64,000 nucleotides of DNA from an uncultured Synechococcales cyanobacterium (GTDB taxonomy: Bacteria > Cyanobacteriota > Cyanobacteriia > Thermosynechococcales > Thermosynechococcaceae), in assembly GCA_902806435.1 (NCBI GenBank), contig CADCWO010000021.1:1-64000 (forward strand), in the 5' to 3' direction. How positions within the stretch are numbered: position 1 is the first letter of the stretch; the number at the start of each line of letters is the position of its first letter. The position numbers and the translations under genes were made by a program. Of the stretch, positions 8,843 through 17,495 are shown in pieces. The notes under the pieces are model-generated. The model was not told the DNA's origin. It searched no databases and saw nothing but the letters and a program-made list of their open reading frames with translations.

Positions 8843-9634
8843 TTAACCTGCGGATTCCTCTTCCTCTGGTTCTGGTGTATCTGCCATGAAGGCCTCGTCG
8901 GCTTCCGTGTCATAGGCGTCGTAGTCTTCGTAATCTTCTTCAGCTTCCAGTTGGCCGTGGCGACCTTCATAAATTGCGTCGGACAACTTACTCAAAATTA
9001 GCTTCACAGAACGAATCGCATCATCGTTAGCAGGAATCGGAATATCAACCACATCAGGATCACAATTAGTGTCCAGTAAGGAAATAATTGGAATTCCTAA
9101 CTTTTGGCACTCTTGTACTGCGTTGTACTCCCGCTTCTGATCGATAATCACTACCGCGTCTGGAATTTTCCGCATCGCCTTGATCCCGCCCAGGTACTTC
9201 TGAAGCTTCTCCAACTCCCGACGTAGCACCGCTGCCTCTTTTTTGGGCAGAAGATCTAATGCCCCCGATTCTTGACGACGCTCTAAGTCTTTCAGCCGAT
9301 CAACGCGCGTCTTAATCGTCGTCCAATTGGTTAGCATTCCGCCCAACCAACGTTGGTTAATGTAGTAACTACCGCAACGGGAAGCTTCTTGGGCAATGAT
9401 TGCCGCAGCTTGGCGCTTTGTCCCAACATATAAAAAGCGCTTACCCTGCTCGGAAGCAGATCGCATATAATCGTAGGCTTGATCAATCAGTTGGGCGGTT
9501 TGAACTAAGTCAATAATGTGAACCCCATTACGCTCTGTGAAGATATAGGGTTTCATCTTGGGGTTCCAGCGGCGCGCTTGATGACCGAAGTGGACTCCGG
9601 CCTCTAGCATCTGAGGCAAACTAACAACTGGCAT
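8843..9634 (-). CDS. rpsB: 30S ribosomal protein S2
   Basis: A 263-residue small-subunit protein. The N-terminal [16 protein letters not shown] and [17 protein letters not shown], the central [11 protein letters not shown], and [18 protein letters not shown] followed by [15 protein letters not shown] are diagnostic of S2. After the core comes an acidic tail ([18 protein letters not shown]). That tail is longer than in E. coli, as is common in cyanobacteria. ATG start, with AAGGAG ten bases upstream. First gene of rpsB-tsf, with a leader that contains a possible regulatory pairing. Confidence 0.97.
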   Translation of the reverse strand: MPVVSLPQMLEAGVHFGHQARRWNPKMKPYIFTERNGVHIIDLVQTAQLIDQAYDYMRSASEQGKRFLYVGTKRQAAAIIAQEASRCGSYYINQRWLGGMLTNWTTIKTRVDRLKDLERRQESGALDLLPKKEAAVLRRELEKLQKYLGGIKAMRKIPDAVVIIDQKREYNAVQECQKLGIPIISLLDTNCDPDVVDIPIPANDDAIRSVKLILSKLSDAIYEGRHGQLEAEEDYEDYDAYDTEADEAFMADTPEPEEEESAG

Positions 9635-9643
9635 ATTGGTTTA

Positions 9644-9713
9644 ACTCCTTCGGGTTTATCCTCCATCCAGGTGCATTTCTTGAAGGGACTTATAACCCTT
9701 GGAAACACCCGAA
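9644..9713 (-). promoter_or_regulatory. rpsB: Candidate structured leader of rpsB
   Basis: On the minus strand the leader contains TTCGGGT (9707-9713) and, about 50 bases later, ACCCGAA (9649-9655). The second copy runs straight into the Shine-Dalgarno AAGGAG. Pairing of the two would partly hide the ribosome site. S2 represses its own mRNA in other bacteria, so a translational operator is plausible here, but this is inferred from complementarity alone. Confidence 0.35.
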
Positions 9714-9850
9714 ATCCCGGATGTGTGATTTAAGACAACCCTTTCAAAATAACACAATAGCTCCCCTCGCCTGGGGTGGAAAACCGAGCTGGTGATGACG
9801 GTTCTTGAAAGTTGTCTTTACACTCAAGTAAGCACTGGTACAGCATATTC

Positions 9851-10729
9851 ATGGCAGTTCGATCCACAGCATTCTGGCCCTGGGCTTTGGGCATTCTGTT
9901 GCTCCTTACCCTTCCGGCTACTGCTCAACAAATCATTAGTCCCGTCCATAAAGCGAGTTACAGCCGGGACGCTGTTTTAACAAAACTGGCGCGGGCCGAG
10001 GTGGTGTACCTGGGAGAAACCCACGATAGCGATCAAGATCATCAAGCTGAACTAGAGATTGTGCGATCGCTCTACGCCAAAAATCCCAGAATTGCGATCG
10101 GTATGGAAATGTTTCAGCGCCCCTACCAGAAAGCGTTGGATCAGTATTTGGCTGGAGAAATAACAGAACTACAACTACAAGCAGCAACCGAATACCAAAA
10201 ACGGTGGGGCTTTGATTGGGAGTACTACGCGCCCCTACTAAGGTTTGCCAAGCAACATCATCTGCCGCTGTTGGCCCTGAATACACCGACTGAGATCACG
10301 CAAAAAGTTGCCCGGCAGGGGCTTGGGAGTTTAACCCCTGCTGAGGAGCGATCGCTGTTGCGCGGGAGTGTTGACACGAATAATCCCGCCTACCGCCAAC
10401 TTATCTTTCGCACCTACCAGGAGCATCAAGGTCACACCAGTCAGGGATTTGAGTTCTTCTTCCAAACTCAGGTTCTATGGGATGAAACAATGGCCGCAGC
10501 GATTACAAACTTTTTGCAAACTGATCCTGACAAGCAAATCATTGTCCTGGCCGGTAAAGGTCATATTCAGTACGGGTATGGTATTCCCAGCCGGGTGGCG
10601 CGCCGGATCAAAGTATCTCAATCTCAGCGGCGGCCACTCGTGCAGTACTCCATTCTCCTCAACCCCACAGACACCCCTACCACTTCGGGCCAGCAACCCG
10701 CTGCTGATTATTTTTGGTACACCGAGTAA
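9851..10729 (+). CDS. ChaN family (DUF399) lipoprotein-like protein, exported
   Basis: A 292-residue protein with a signal peptide: after ATG 9851 come a short basic start and the hydrophobic stretch WALGILLLLTLP, followed by ATAQQ as the likely cleavage site. The domain starts with VVYLGETHDSDQDHQ, followed by GMEMFQRPYQKALDQY and, near the end, VLAGKGHIQYGYGIP. These are hallmarks of the ChaN/DUF399 fold, which binds haem or iron in some bacteria. No lipobox Cys is visible, so it is probably periplasmic and soluble. The frame extends to a TTG at 9812, but ATG 9851 fits the signal peptide better. Confidence 0.8.
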   Translation: MAVRSTAFWPWALGILLLLTLPATAQQIISPVHKASYSRDAVLTKLARAEVVYLGETHDSDQDHQAELEIVRSLYAKNPRIAIGMEMFQRPYQKALDQYLAGEITELQLQAATEYQKRWGFDWEYYAPLLRFAKQHHLPLLALNTPTEITQKVARQGLGSLTPAEERSLLRGSVDTNNPAYRQLIFRTYQEHQGHTSQGFEFFFQTQVLWDETMAAAITNFLQTDPDKQIIVLAGKGHIQYGYGIPSRVARRIKVSQSQRRPLVQYSILLNPTDTPTTSGQQPAADYFWYTE

Positions 10730-10757
10730 CTTGTCGTCCTAGCCCCACTCTTTCTCT

Positions 10758-11804
10758 ATGTTTCCCGCTTACACCCCACCTTGGTTTCTCAGAGATGGCC
10801 TAGCAATGACGCTCCATGTTGCCTTGGCAGCTGGTCGGGAGTGGCAGGCCACTATCAGCGATCCGGAGCCAGATTATCAAGAACACATTTTTACCGGTGC
10901 AGGGGAAGTACCGATTTTTGGTTGGCTTGCGGTGCCTCCTCACCCTCGCGGCACAATTGTCGGCACCTACGGCATCACCGGCACTCTTCATAACCAGTGG
11001 TTTCTAAGACTACTGGGCCGTAAAGCTTTTGCTCAAGGCTATGCCGTTGTTTTATTTGACTGGCGCGCCCACGGTAAGACGGCGGAGTTATCGCCTACCT
11101 TGACCTCAGATGGGCTGTATGAGGGGGAAGATTTTGTTCACATTGCGGCGGCGGCTAAGGCTATGGGTTGCCCCGCCCCTTTCTGGTTCACGGGGTTCTC
11201 TTTAGGGGGCCAGTTAGCGCTGTGGGGAGTTAAAGCGGCACAGGATCTGGCCAATATGGGGAATCTAGGGCTCCAAGAGGCAGACATTGGGGGGGCGGCG
11301 GTGATTTGTCCCAGCTTGGATTCCCAGCGTTCCCTGGCCTACTTGATCAAATCTCCTTTGGGTAAGTACTTAGAGCAGGCGATCGCTCGCGAACTAAAAA
11401 AACTGGCCTGGCGGATCTACCGAGCCCATCCGGGAGCTTTGGATGCTGCGGCAATTGAGCGAGCTAATAGCATCTGGGGTTTTGATCACGAGTTGGTAAT
11501 CCAGCATCTGGGCTTTCCTTCTGTGGAAGCCTACTACAACGCCAGTAGTGGCCTTCACCTGCTGCCCCACCTGCATAAACCGACGCTGATTTTATATGCT
11601 GCCGATGACCCAATGTTTGACCCGGCAATCATCCCTGACTTAGAAGCAGCTTGTGCCAAAAATCCTAGCATTGATCTGTGCTTAACTCGCCATGGGGGAC
11701 ACGTGGGCTATATCAGCAGTCGAGCAGCGCAGAGCCAAGCAAAAGACCCGGACTGCTGGTGGGCCTGGAATCGCGTGTTAGCCTGGTGTGACCAGCAAAA
11801 ATGA
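10758..11804 (+). CDS. Alpha/beta hydrolase (YheT/EMB8-like)
   Basis: A 348-residue soluble alpha/beta hydrolase. The nucleophile elbow is GFSLGG with Ser148; the acid is probably in LYAADDPMFD and the catalytic His in CLTRHGGHVGY. An oxyanion-loop-like segment TYGITGTLHNQW follows the first strands, and the DWRAHGKT turn comes next. The layout resembles the YheT/EMB8 esterase branch, whose substrates are mostly unknown. It overlaps the following transglutaminase-like gene by four bases (ATGA), so the two are translationally coupled and may act together. Confidence 0.8.
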   Translation: MFPAYTPPWFLRDGLAMTLHVALAAGREWQATISDPEPDYQEHIFTGAGEVPIFGWLAVPPHPRGTIVGTYGITGTLHNQWFLRLLGRKAFAQGYAVVLFDWRAHGKTAELSPTLTSDGLYEGEDFVHIAAAAKAMGCPAPFWFTGFSLGGQLALWGVKAAQDLANMGNLGLQEADIGGAAVICPSLDSQRSLAYLIKSPLGKYLEQAIARELKKLAWRIYRAHPGALDAAAIERANSIWGFDHELVIQHLGFPSVEAYYNASSGLHLLPHLHKPTLILYAADDPMFDPAIIPDLEAACAKNPSIDLCLTRHGGHVGYISSRAAQSQAKDPDCWWAWNRVLAWCDQQK

Positions 11805-12412
11805 ATCAAGTGGAACTTACCGTTGATCAGCCCAGAAGTGAATACCTGTCAGCTTCTGAAGTCGTTGATTGCGAGGCTGAGAACATTCAACAGCTGGCTG
11901 CAAGCTTGTCTAAAAATAGTGGCAGCTCGATTGGGCTAGCACAAACGGTATATGAGTATGTTCGCGATCGCATCTCTCATTCCTTTGACATTGATAGTAA
12001 TCAAGTCACCTGCAACGCTTCTGATGTTCTAAAGTACGGCGAGGGAACTTGCTTTGCCAAATCGCATTTGCTAGCAGCGATTTTACGGTGCTTAGAAATT
12101 CCGACAGGTTTTTGCTATCAAAAACTTGTTCTCGATGATTCTGATCATTCCCTGCTCACCCTGCACGGATTGAACGCAATTTATCTAGAAAGCCTGCATA
12201 GATGGATCAGAGTTGATGCCCGTGGCAATAAAGGAGGCGTGCAAGCAGAATTTAGTCTTGAGCAAGAAAAGCTGGCATTTCCAATTAGGGCAAATCTAGG
12301 TGAAGTTGACTATCCATGGATCTATGCAGAACCAAATGCGAAGGTACTTCGAGCGTTGAACAGAAGTCAGTCTCGTGAAGCGTTAATCAGGAACTTACCA
12401 GATGAGTTGTAG
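11801..12412 (+). CDS. Transglutaminase-like cysteine protease-fold protein
   Basis: A 203-residue protein with the transglutaminase core and a complete catalytic triad by position: Cys84 in YGEGTCFAKSHLL, His122 in TLHGLNAIYL, and Asp139 in WIRVDARG. A helical N-terminal part (IGLAQTVYEYVRDRIS) precedes the core, as in many bacterial transglutaminase-like peptidases. No signal peptide is evident, so it probably acts in the cytoplasm. Start ATG overlaps the stop of the upstream alpha/beta hydrolase. Whether it cleaves or cross-links, and on what substrate, cannot be told. Confidence 0.8.
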   Translation: MNQVELTVDQPRSEYLSASEVVDCEAENIQQLAASLSKNSGSSIGLAQTVYEYVRDRISHSFDIDSNQVTCNASDVLKYGEGTCFAKSHLLAAILRCLEIPTGFCYQKLVLDDSDHSLLTLHGLNAIYLESLHRWIRVDARGNKGGVQAEFSLEQEKLAFPIRANLGEVDYPWIYAEPNAKVLRALNRSQSREALIRNLPDEL

Positions 12413-12541
12413 AGGCTACTGAACTAAATTCAATATTGAGAGAACTCATTCTTCTACCGTTGGGAGTACTTTCTAGACGAGTAGTCACAGTACCTTAAGT
12501 GTTAATTGAAACTTGTCCTCCAGAAAGGTTTCTAAGTAACG

Positions 12542-13504
12542 ATGCAGGTTAAGCCTTCGAGCCCAAGTTCATTAGATTCTATAACTTCAACCCAGTACTA
12601 CACCTGGAAGCAGTACCGTTGCGCTTACGAGCTTCATAGCCCCGCTCAGCCAGAAGCAACTAACAATACTTCCTTGCTGTTGATTCATCCAATTGGGGTA
12701 GGTTTATCCCGGCGGTTTTGGGAGCGATTTTGCCGCCAGTGGCTGCAGGTCGGGCAAACTAACCCCATCTACAACCCGGATCTGTTGGGCTGTGGCGAAA
12801 GTGACATGCCCCGCTTGGCCTACACACCCAGCGACTGGGCAGAGCAGTTACAACACTTTTTGCAAACCGTTGTTCAAAAACCTGTAGTTTTGGTGGTGCA
12901 AGGGGCGTTGTTACCTGTAGCAATTGAGCTAGTCAAACTGCAAGCTAATCAATCAAGCAATTCAAAAAAATGGATCCGTGGATTGGTACTGGCAGGCCCG
13001 CCGGCCTGGGCACTAATTACACAACCTACTCCCGCTTGGCGGCACCAAGCTGCATGGAATTTACTTGATTCCCCAGTGGGCAGCATTTTTTACCGCTATG
13101 CACGGAGTCGAGACTTTTTACGCTCTTTCTCAACGCGAGAACTTTTTGCCCAAGCCAGTAATGTGGATAGTGAATGGTTAGATACTTTGTCGCAAGGTGC
13201 GGCTAACCCCGCTAGCCGTTACGCGGTTTTTTCTTTTCTAGCTGGTTTCTGGCGTCAGGATTATGGAGCAGCTCTGACCAAGATTTCTGAGCCAACCTTT
13301 GTCGTATATGGGCAGAGAGCCTCAAGTATTAGCCGCACCGGCGAGTCAGAGACCCCCGATCAGCGCTTAAGCAGCTACCTGGAGCATTTACCTGATAGTA
13401 AGGGAGTGGAAATTATCGGCCGCAACGTTCTGCCTTACGAGTCCACAAAGGAATTTGTGACTGTGACTTCTTCCTTCATCAACGGCCTTGACCATGGATC
13501 TTAA
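12542..13504 (+). CDS. Alpha/beta-hydrolase fold protein, nucleophile apparently missing
   Basis: A 320-residue protein with alpha/beta-hydrolase layout: an early LLLIHPIGVGLSRRFWERF oxyanion segment, the strand-turn NPDLLGCGESDMP, and a late PTFVVYGQRAS. At the expected nucleophile elbow the sequence reads VVQGALLP, with no Ser, Cys or Asp in the G-x-S-x-G position. It may therefore be a non-hydrolytic family member, possibly a binding protein or a lyase. Similar proteins occur in many cyanobacteria as I recall, but I know of no assigned role. Gap to the preceding gene is 129 bases, so it may have its own promoter. Confidence 0.7.
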   Translation: MQVKPSSPSSLDSITSTQYYTWKQYRCAYELHSPAQPEATNNTSLLLIHPIGVGLSRRFWERFCRQWLQVGQTNPIYNPDLLGCGESDMPRLAYTPSDWAEQLQHFLQTVVQKPVVLVVQGALLPVAIELVKLQANQSSNSKKWIRGLVLAGPPAWALITQPTPAWRHQAAWNLLDSPVGSIFYRYARSRDFLRSFSTRELFAQASNVDSEWLDTLSQGAANPASRYAVFSFLAGFWRQDYGAALTKISEPTFVVYGQRASSISRTGESETPDQRLSSYLEHLPDSKGVEIIGRNVLPYESTKEFVTVTSSFINGLDHGS

Positions 13505-13513
13505 TAGCGGCTG

Positions 13514-13699
13514 CTATTCATCTTGCTTAATATCGCCTCTTAGGTTGTCTCCTTCATTGATCATGGGTGGCGCGAAGGGCACGTTATTAGGTATTTCTTC
13601 TGGCTTGAGGGTCGCTTGCCGCTCCACTTCTTCCGCAGTAGGTTCAGCATCAATGTCAGATTGCTCATTCAACCCATTAGTCTCTTGATCAGGATTCAT
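13514..13699 (-). CDS. Small acidic hypothetical protein
   Basis: A 61-residue, very hydrophilic frame (MNPDQETNG start; rich in Glu, Asp, Asn, Pro) with no hydrophobic core, so probably disordered. It lies 9 bases past the end of the alpha/beta-fold gene, on the opposite strand. The composition is unlike random frames in this GC range and the region is otherwise unexplained, which favours a real gene. No clear Shine-Dalgarno is seen, so confidence is modest. Confidence 0.45.
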   Translation of the reverse strand: MNPDQETNGLNEQSDIDAEPTAEEVERQATLKPEEIPNNVPFAPPMINEGDNLRGDIKQDE

Positions 13700-13822
13700 A
13701 TTAACTATCTTAAAACCGTAGATGTTATTGATTTAGTTTATCGGAGCCTGTTGTGAAGCAAGCACTACCTTAGACTTAACTTCTATGATCATTTTGAGCA
13801 CCCCTGCTGTGGCGGAAAGCCT

Positions 13823-14149
13823 GTGAAATACTTCTTCTTGTCCGACGGCTGGACTGTTGGCCGCGTCTGGCAGCTCGGCGGTCTCTGGAATGAAAATGCT
13901 TGGAGGCGCCCTCCGGAAATTCAAAAAACAGCGCTACGGATCATAGAGCAAGAAGAAATTCTCTGGCTTTACCAGGTGGAAGATGCGGTGCTGATGGTAG
14001 AAGTTCAACCGACCTCACATCTCAATAGCTCCACTGCTCAAACGATTGGTCAGGTCGTCCTGAAGCGACTAATCAGCGCCGAGCAGGTGATTGAGAGGCT
14101 AGTCACAGCCAAGGTCATCCAATCTAGTTTGGCAGAGCTAGTCAGTTAG
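13823..14149 (+). CDS. Conserved cyanobacterial hypothetical protein
   Basis: A 108-residue protein starting at GTG 13823 with KYFFLSDGWTVGRVWQLGG, followed by WNENAWRRPPEIQ and LWLYQVEDAVLMVEVQP. The Trp-rich first half looks conserved and compact, and the second half is helical. I do not recognise a domain of known function. The gene ends 8 bases before the stop of the penicillin-binding protein gene on the other strand, so the two transcripts converge almost end to end. Confidence 0.7.
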   Translation: MKYFFLSDGWTVGRVWQLGGLWNENAWRRPPEIQKTALRIIEQEEILWLYQVEDAVLMVEVQPTSHLNSSTAQTIGQVVLKRLISAEQVIERLVTAKVIQSSLAELVS

Positions 14150-14157
14150 GGACACTC

Positions 14158-16242
14158 TTATTCGTCTTGCTGGTAGTAATCACTATCACCAGAGCTGCCA
14201 TCTTCATAATAGGAACCGTCACCAGAATCACCTCCGTAAGCAGAGTCGTCGCTAGGTGCCTCCTCTGCCGTGGGTAGAGTACCGGTATAAGCACTCTTGG
14301 GCCGGATTGGCTTAGCTTTGATGCTACCTTTGCGACCTTCTAGTTTGGGTAGCGAGGGAAACTTTTCAACAGGCAACCCTTTGACGACTGGAGCCATAAA
14401 TTCGTGCCAGGTATAGGCGGCTGTGCCACTACTGCCTGAGGTGGGATAGTTATCATCGTTGCCTAACCATACACCCGTTACTAGTTGCGGGATGTAGCCT
14501 ACAAACCACAGGTCGCGAGCTTGCTCAGAAGTACCGGTTTTACCTGCTACAGGTCGTCCAATTTGGGCTGGGGTACCTGTACCACTGGTTACAACGCTCT
14601 CTAACATCCAGGTGACGATCGCGGTGGTATCTTTATCAACCACCCGCTTTGGCTTAGCCGCTGCATTGTAGATCACCTTGCCTTGGCGGTTGAGTACGCG
14701 ACGGATACCATGCGGCTTAGCATGCATCCCTTGCGCCGCCAGCGTACCGTAGGCATTGGTTAGTTCTAGCAGGCTGACCTCTGTAGAGCCCAGGGCCATC
14801 GAGTAAATCGGTTGTAGTTTCGATTGAATGCCCATGGTGTTTGCCATTTTCATAACTGGCTCAAACCCGACATCAATTAATACTTTGACTGCCACCACAT
14901 TAATTGATTTGGTGAGAGCATTCAGCATGGATACCCAGCCACTATGGGTTTTGCCGTAGTTGTTGGGTTGGTAGCCATCGACAACGTAAGGGGCATCCAG
15001 GTAACCATCGTAGGGCGAGAAACCAGCAGCGATCGCCGTAGTGTAGACCACCCCCTTAAACGTCGAACCCGGTTGCCGCCGTGCTTGGGTGACACGATTA
15101 AACTGGCTTTGCTCAAAGTTCGAGCCCCCCACCATTGCCTTGACTTCTCCAGTGCGAGGGTCGAGCGCCACCAGAGCTGCTTGCTCAAAGCCTTGACCAG
15201 GCCCATCGTAGTAGACCGCGTCCTCAACTGCTTTCTGTGCCGACTCCTGCCACTTCAGATTGAGAGTTGTCTCGACTGTTAATCCACCCGCTTTTATTTC
15301 CTGAGCTGAAATTACCCTTGGTAACTGTTCCTGAATGTAGGAGGTGAAGTAAGGCGTTTCATTCGTCAGATTTTTAGGGGTACTGGGCTTAACCTTAATC
15401 GGGGTTGCTTTAGTGGTTGCGGCTTGGGCGGCAGTGATATAACCCACACTTTGCATCCGGTCCAGTACTAGATCCCGGCGCTGGCGCGCCCTTTGGGGGT
15501 CAACTAAGGGAGAGTAAACGCTCGGGGCAGCGGGTAAACCTGCCAGCGTTGCCATTTCCGGCAGAGTTAAGTCTTTGACAGGCTTACTAAAGTAAACCCA
15601 GGCAGCATCGGCGACACCGTAAGCACCACCACCTAGGTAGACCAAGTTCAGGTAGCGCTCTAAAATTTCCTTCTTGCTCAGCTTGCTCTCAATTTTCTGG
15701 GCTAAGCGTGCTTCCCGAATTTTACGTAGAGCACTATGCTCTTGATTTAAGAAGGTGGTGCGGGCAAGTTGTTGCGTGATTGTACTGCCCCCCTCAACGA
15801 CGCTACCGGAGAGGACGTTGCTGCTGACGGCTCTCAGAATTCCTTGCAGATCAATACCGTGATGTTGATAAAAGCGGCGATCTTCAGTGGCAATAAACGC
15901 TTTTTCTAGCTGATCCGGAATTTGCTGCTGGGTTAACTGCTCACGAGAGGCCGGCCCGGACTGGTGCAAAATGAAGCCGTCTGATGACTTGATGGTAATC
16001 GTGCCGCTGCGAACCGCCGTAACGGTTGCCAAGTTAGAGGTATCCGGCAGGCTTTGCTCTAAAGTTAGCCAGCCAATAGCGACAAGCGCGACTCCCCCTA
16101 GTCCCGCAGTTAACCACAGGCGATCGCGGAGGGTTTGTTGTCGGCGGAGTCGCCGTTTATTCCTCAGGGACGTTGAGGAACCTTCGGGTTTTGGTTGCCC
16201 CTTACCCGCCGTACTCTTGAACCTGGAGAGAAACTTTGTCAC
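14158..16242 (-). CDS. Class A penicillin-binding protein (PBP1a-type)
   Basis: Bifunctional peptidoglycan synthase. Numbered from the alternative TTG start at 16248, a membrane anchor lies at about 45-63. The GT51 glycosyltransferase domain follows, with catalytic Glu122 in TEDRRFYQHHGID and GGSTITQQLARTTFL. The transpeptidase has STFK at 395-398, SIN at 448-450 and KTGT at 570-573. A low-complexity acidic Gly/Ser/Tyr tail ends the protein. I prefer GTG 16242, because GAGGG at 16249-16253 lies six bases upstream; for the TTG at 16248 the ribosome site would touch the start. Works in the periplasm in wall growth and septation. Confidence 0.93.
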   Translation of the reverse strand: MTKFLSRFKSTAGKGQPKPEGSSTSLRNKRRLRRQQTLRDRLWLTAGLGGVALVAIGWLTLEQSLPDTSNLATVTAVRSGTITIKSSDGFILHQSGPASREQLTQQQIPDQLEKAFIATEDRRFYQHHGIDLQGILRAVSSNVLSGSVVEGGSTITQQLARTTFLNQEHSALRKIREARLAQKIESKLSKKEILERYLNLVYLGGGAYGVADAAWVYFSKPVKDLTLPEMATLAGLPAAPSVYSPLVDPQRARQRRDLVLDRMQSVGYITAAQAATTKATPIKVKPSTPKNLTNETPYFTSYIQEQLPRVISAQEIKAGGLTVETTLNLKWQESAQKAVEDAVYYDGPGQGFEQAALVALDPRTGEVKAMVGGSNFEQSQFNRVTQARRQPGSTFKGVVYTTAIAAGFSPYDGYLDAPYVVDGYQPNNYGKTHSGWVSMLNALTKSINVVAVKVLIDVGFEPVMKMANTMGIQSKLQPIYSMALGSTEVSLLELTNAYGTLAAQGMHAKPHGIRRVLNRQGKVIYNAAAKPKRVVDKDTTAIVTWMLESVVTSGTGTPAQIGRPVAGKTGTSEQARDLWFVGYIPQLVTGVWLGNDDNYPTSGSSGTAAYTWHEFMAPVVKGLPVEKFPSLPKLEGRKGSIKAKPIRPKSAYTGTLPTAEEAPSDDSAYGGDSGDGSYYEDGSSGDSDYYQQDE

Positions 16243-16366
16243 GTACAACCCTCATTTCACACGAGATCCTTCATTCTAAAGCTGAAATTGGGCCTCAAGT
16301 CCAGATCGGTTGCTAGATTTAAACATTGGTTGCCCCACAATCACCCACCAAGTAGCAGAAGCGGGA

Positions 16367-17413
16367 TCACACACTGACGTGGCCCAAGGCCAGGCCTGTG
16401 ACTAACATCCCCAGAACCAGAAAAGGCTGGGCACTGGCTTGATACTTGACATCATTTTCCACGGGGTTCCGCAGAAAGTACATATCTTGTAAGGTAATCT
16501 GCGGAATGATCAGCAGGATTAAAATCGTAGCGTACAAGTTTTCGTGCACACCAATTAAGTAAGCGGCGACTCCGGCTTGAAAGACATCGATCATCAACAC
16601 ACAAATCCAAGCTGCAGTGTTAACCCCAAACATCACAGGCAGGGACTTTAATCCCAGCTGGCGATCGCCTTCTACACTTTTAAAGTCGTTAACTACAGCA
16701 ATCCCTAAGCCAGCCAAACTATAGAACAGGGTGAGAATCACAATCTTCCAATTCAAATTGCCAAACAGGGCATGACCTGCCCACCAGGGTAAAGCAATGT
16801 AGCTAGCACCAAGCGCATAGTTCCCCAGCCAACCGTTTTTCTTCAGTTTCAGAGGAGGGGCAGAATAGATATAGGAGAGGAAGGAGCCACCCAACGCTAG
16901 TGCCGTAATGGTTGGAAAGGGGTGACCAGCCCAGCGGTCAAGGGCGTAGGCGACTCCTGTGCCGGCAGCTAATAGAACCAGAATCTGAGTAGTAACCTGC
17001 GGAACAGAAATCGCTCCAGAGGGAATGGGACGATAGGGTTCGTTGATTGCGTCGAGATCGCGATCGTAAAAGTCATTCAAGGTTTGGGTATAACCCGCCA
17101 GCAAGGGACCTGATAACAACATACAGGCAGCTGAAACCAGCACATTTTCTAGCTTCCAAACAAAGTTACCAGAAGACGCGGCCCCACAGACCACTCCCCA
17201 AATCAAGGGAATCCAGGTGATCGGCTTCATCAGTTGTAGGCGGATCTTCCAAATGTTCGTCTCTCCGGCTCCTGCTCCCCGCATCCCTAGCAGTTGCCGG
17301 GTACTGGCACTACGGTTGGCCGCTAAAGGCGCAGCAGTTGGATTCATTTCCACTGCTTCTACAGCGTCTTGAATATTAGGATCTGAAGGCAGCTCAGAAA
17401 TAGGGTCAGACAT
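16367..17413 (-). CDS. chlG: Chlorophyll synthase
   Basis: A 348-residue UbiA-family prenyltransferase that esterifies chlorophyllide a with phytyl or geranylgeranyl diphosphate, the last step of chlorophyll a synthesis, in the thylakoid membrane. The first Asp-rich motif is NDFYDRDLDAINEPYRPIPS, which is diagnostic of ChlG; a second motif is VNDFKSVEGDRQLGLKSLP. About eight or nine membrane helices follow a roughly 60-residue soluble N-terminus. Its presence confirms an oxygenic phototroph. ATG start at 17413; 124 bases separate it from the upstream end of the PBP gene, so it probably has its own transcript. Confidence 0.96.
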   Translation of the reverse strand: MSDPISELPSDPNIQDAVEAVEMNPTAAPLAANRSASTRQLLGMRGAGAGETNIWKIRLQLMKPITWIPLIWGVVCGAASSGNFVWKLENVLVSAACMLLSGPLLAGYTQTLNDFYDRDLDAINEPYRPIPSGAISVPQVTTQILVLLAAGTGVAYALDRWAGHPFPTITALALGGSFLSYIYSAPPLKLKKNGWLGNYALGASYIALPWWAGHALFGNLNWKIVILTLFYSLAGLGIAVVNDFKSVEGDRQLGLKSLPVMFGVNTAAWICVLMIDVFQAGVAAYLIGVHENLYATILILLIIPQITLQDMYFLRNPVENDVKYQASAQPFLVLGMLVTGLALGHVSV

Positions 17414-17495
17414 AGCACGTACAGAGATTAAGGCATCTGCTGATCACTGTAATTCATATTGCTCGTTCTAGAGCAAGGAGCAGCTGTCTTCGGCC

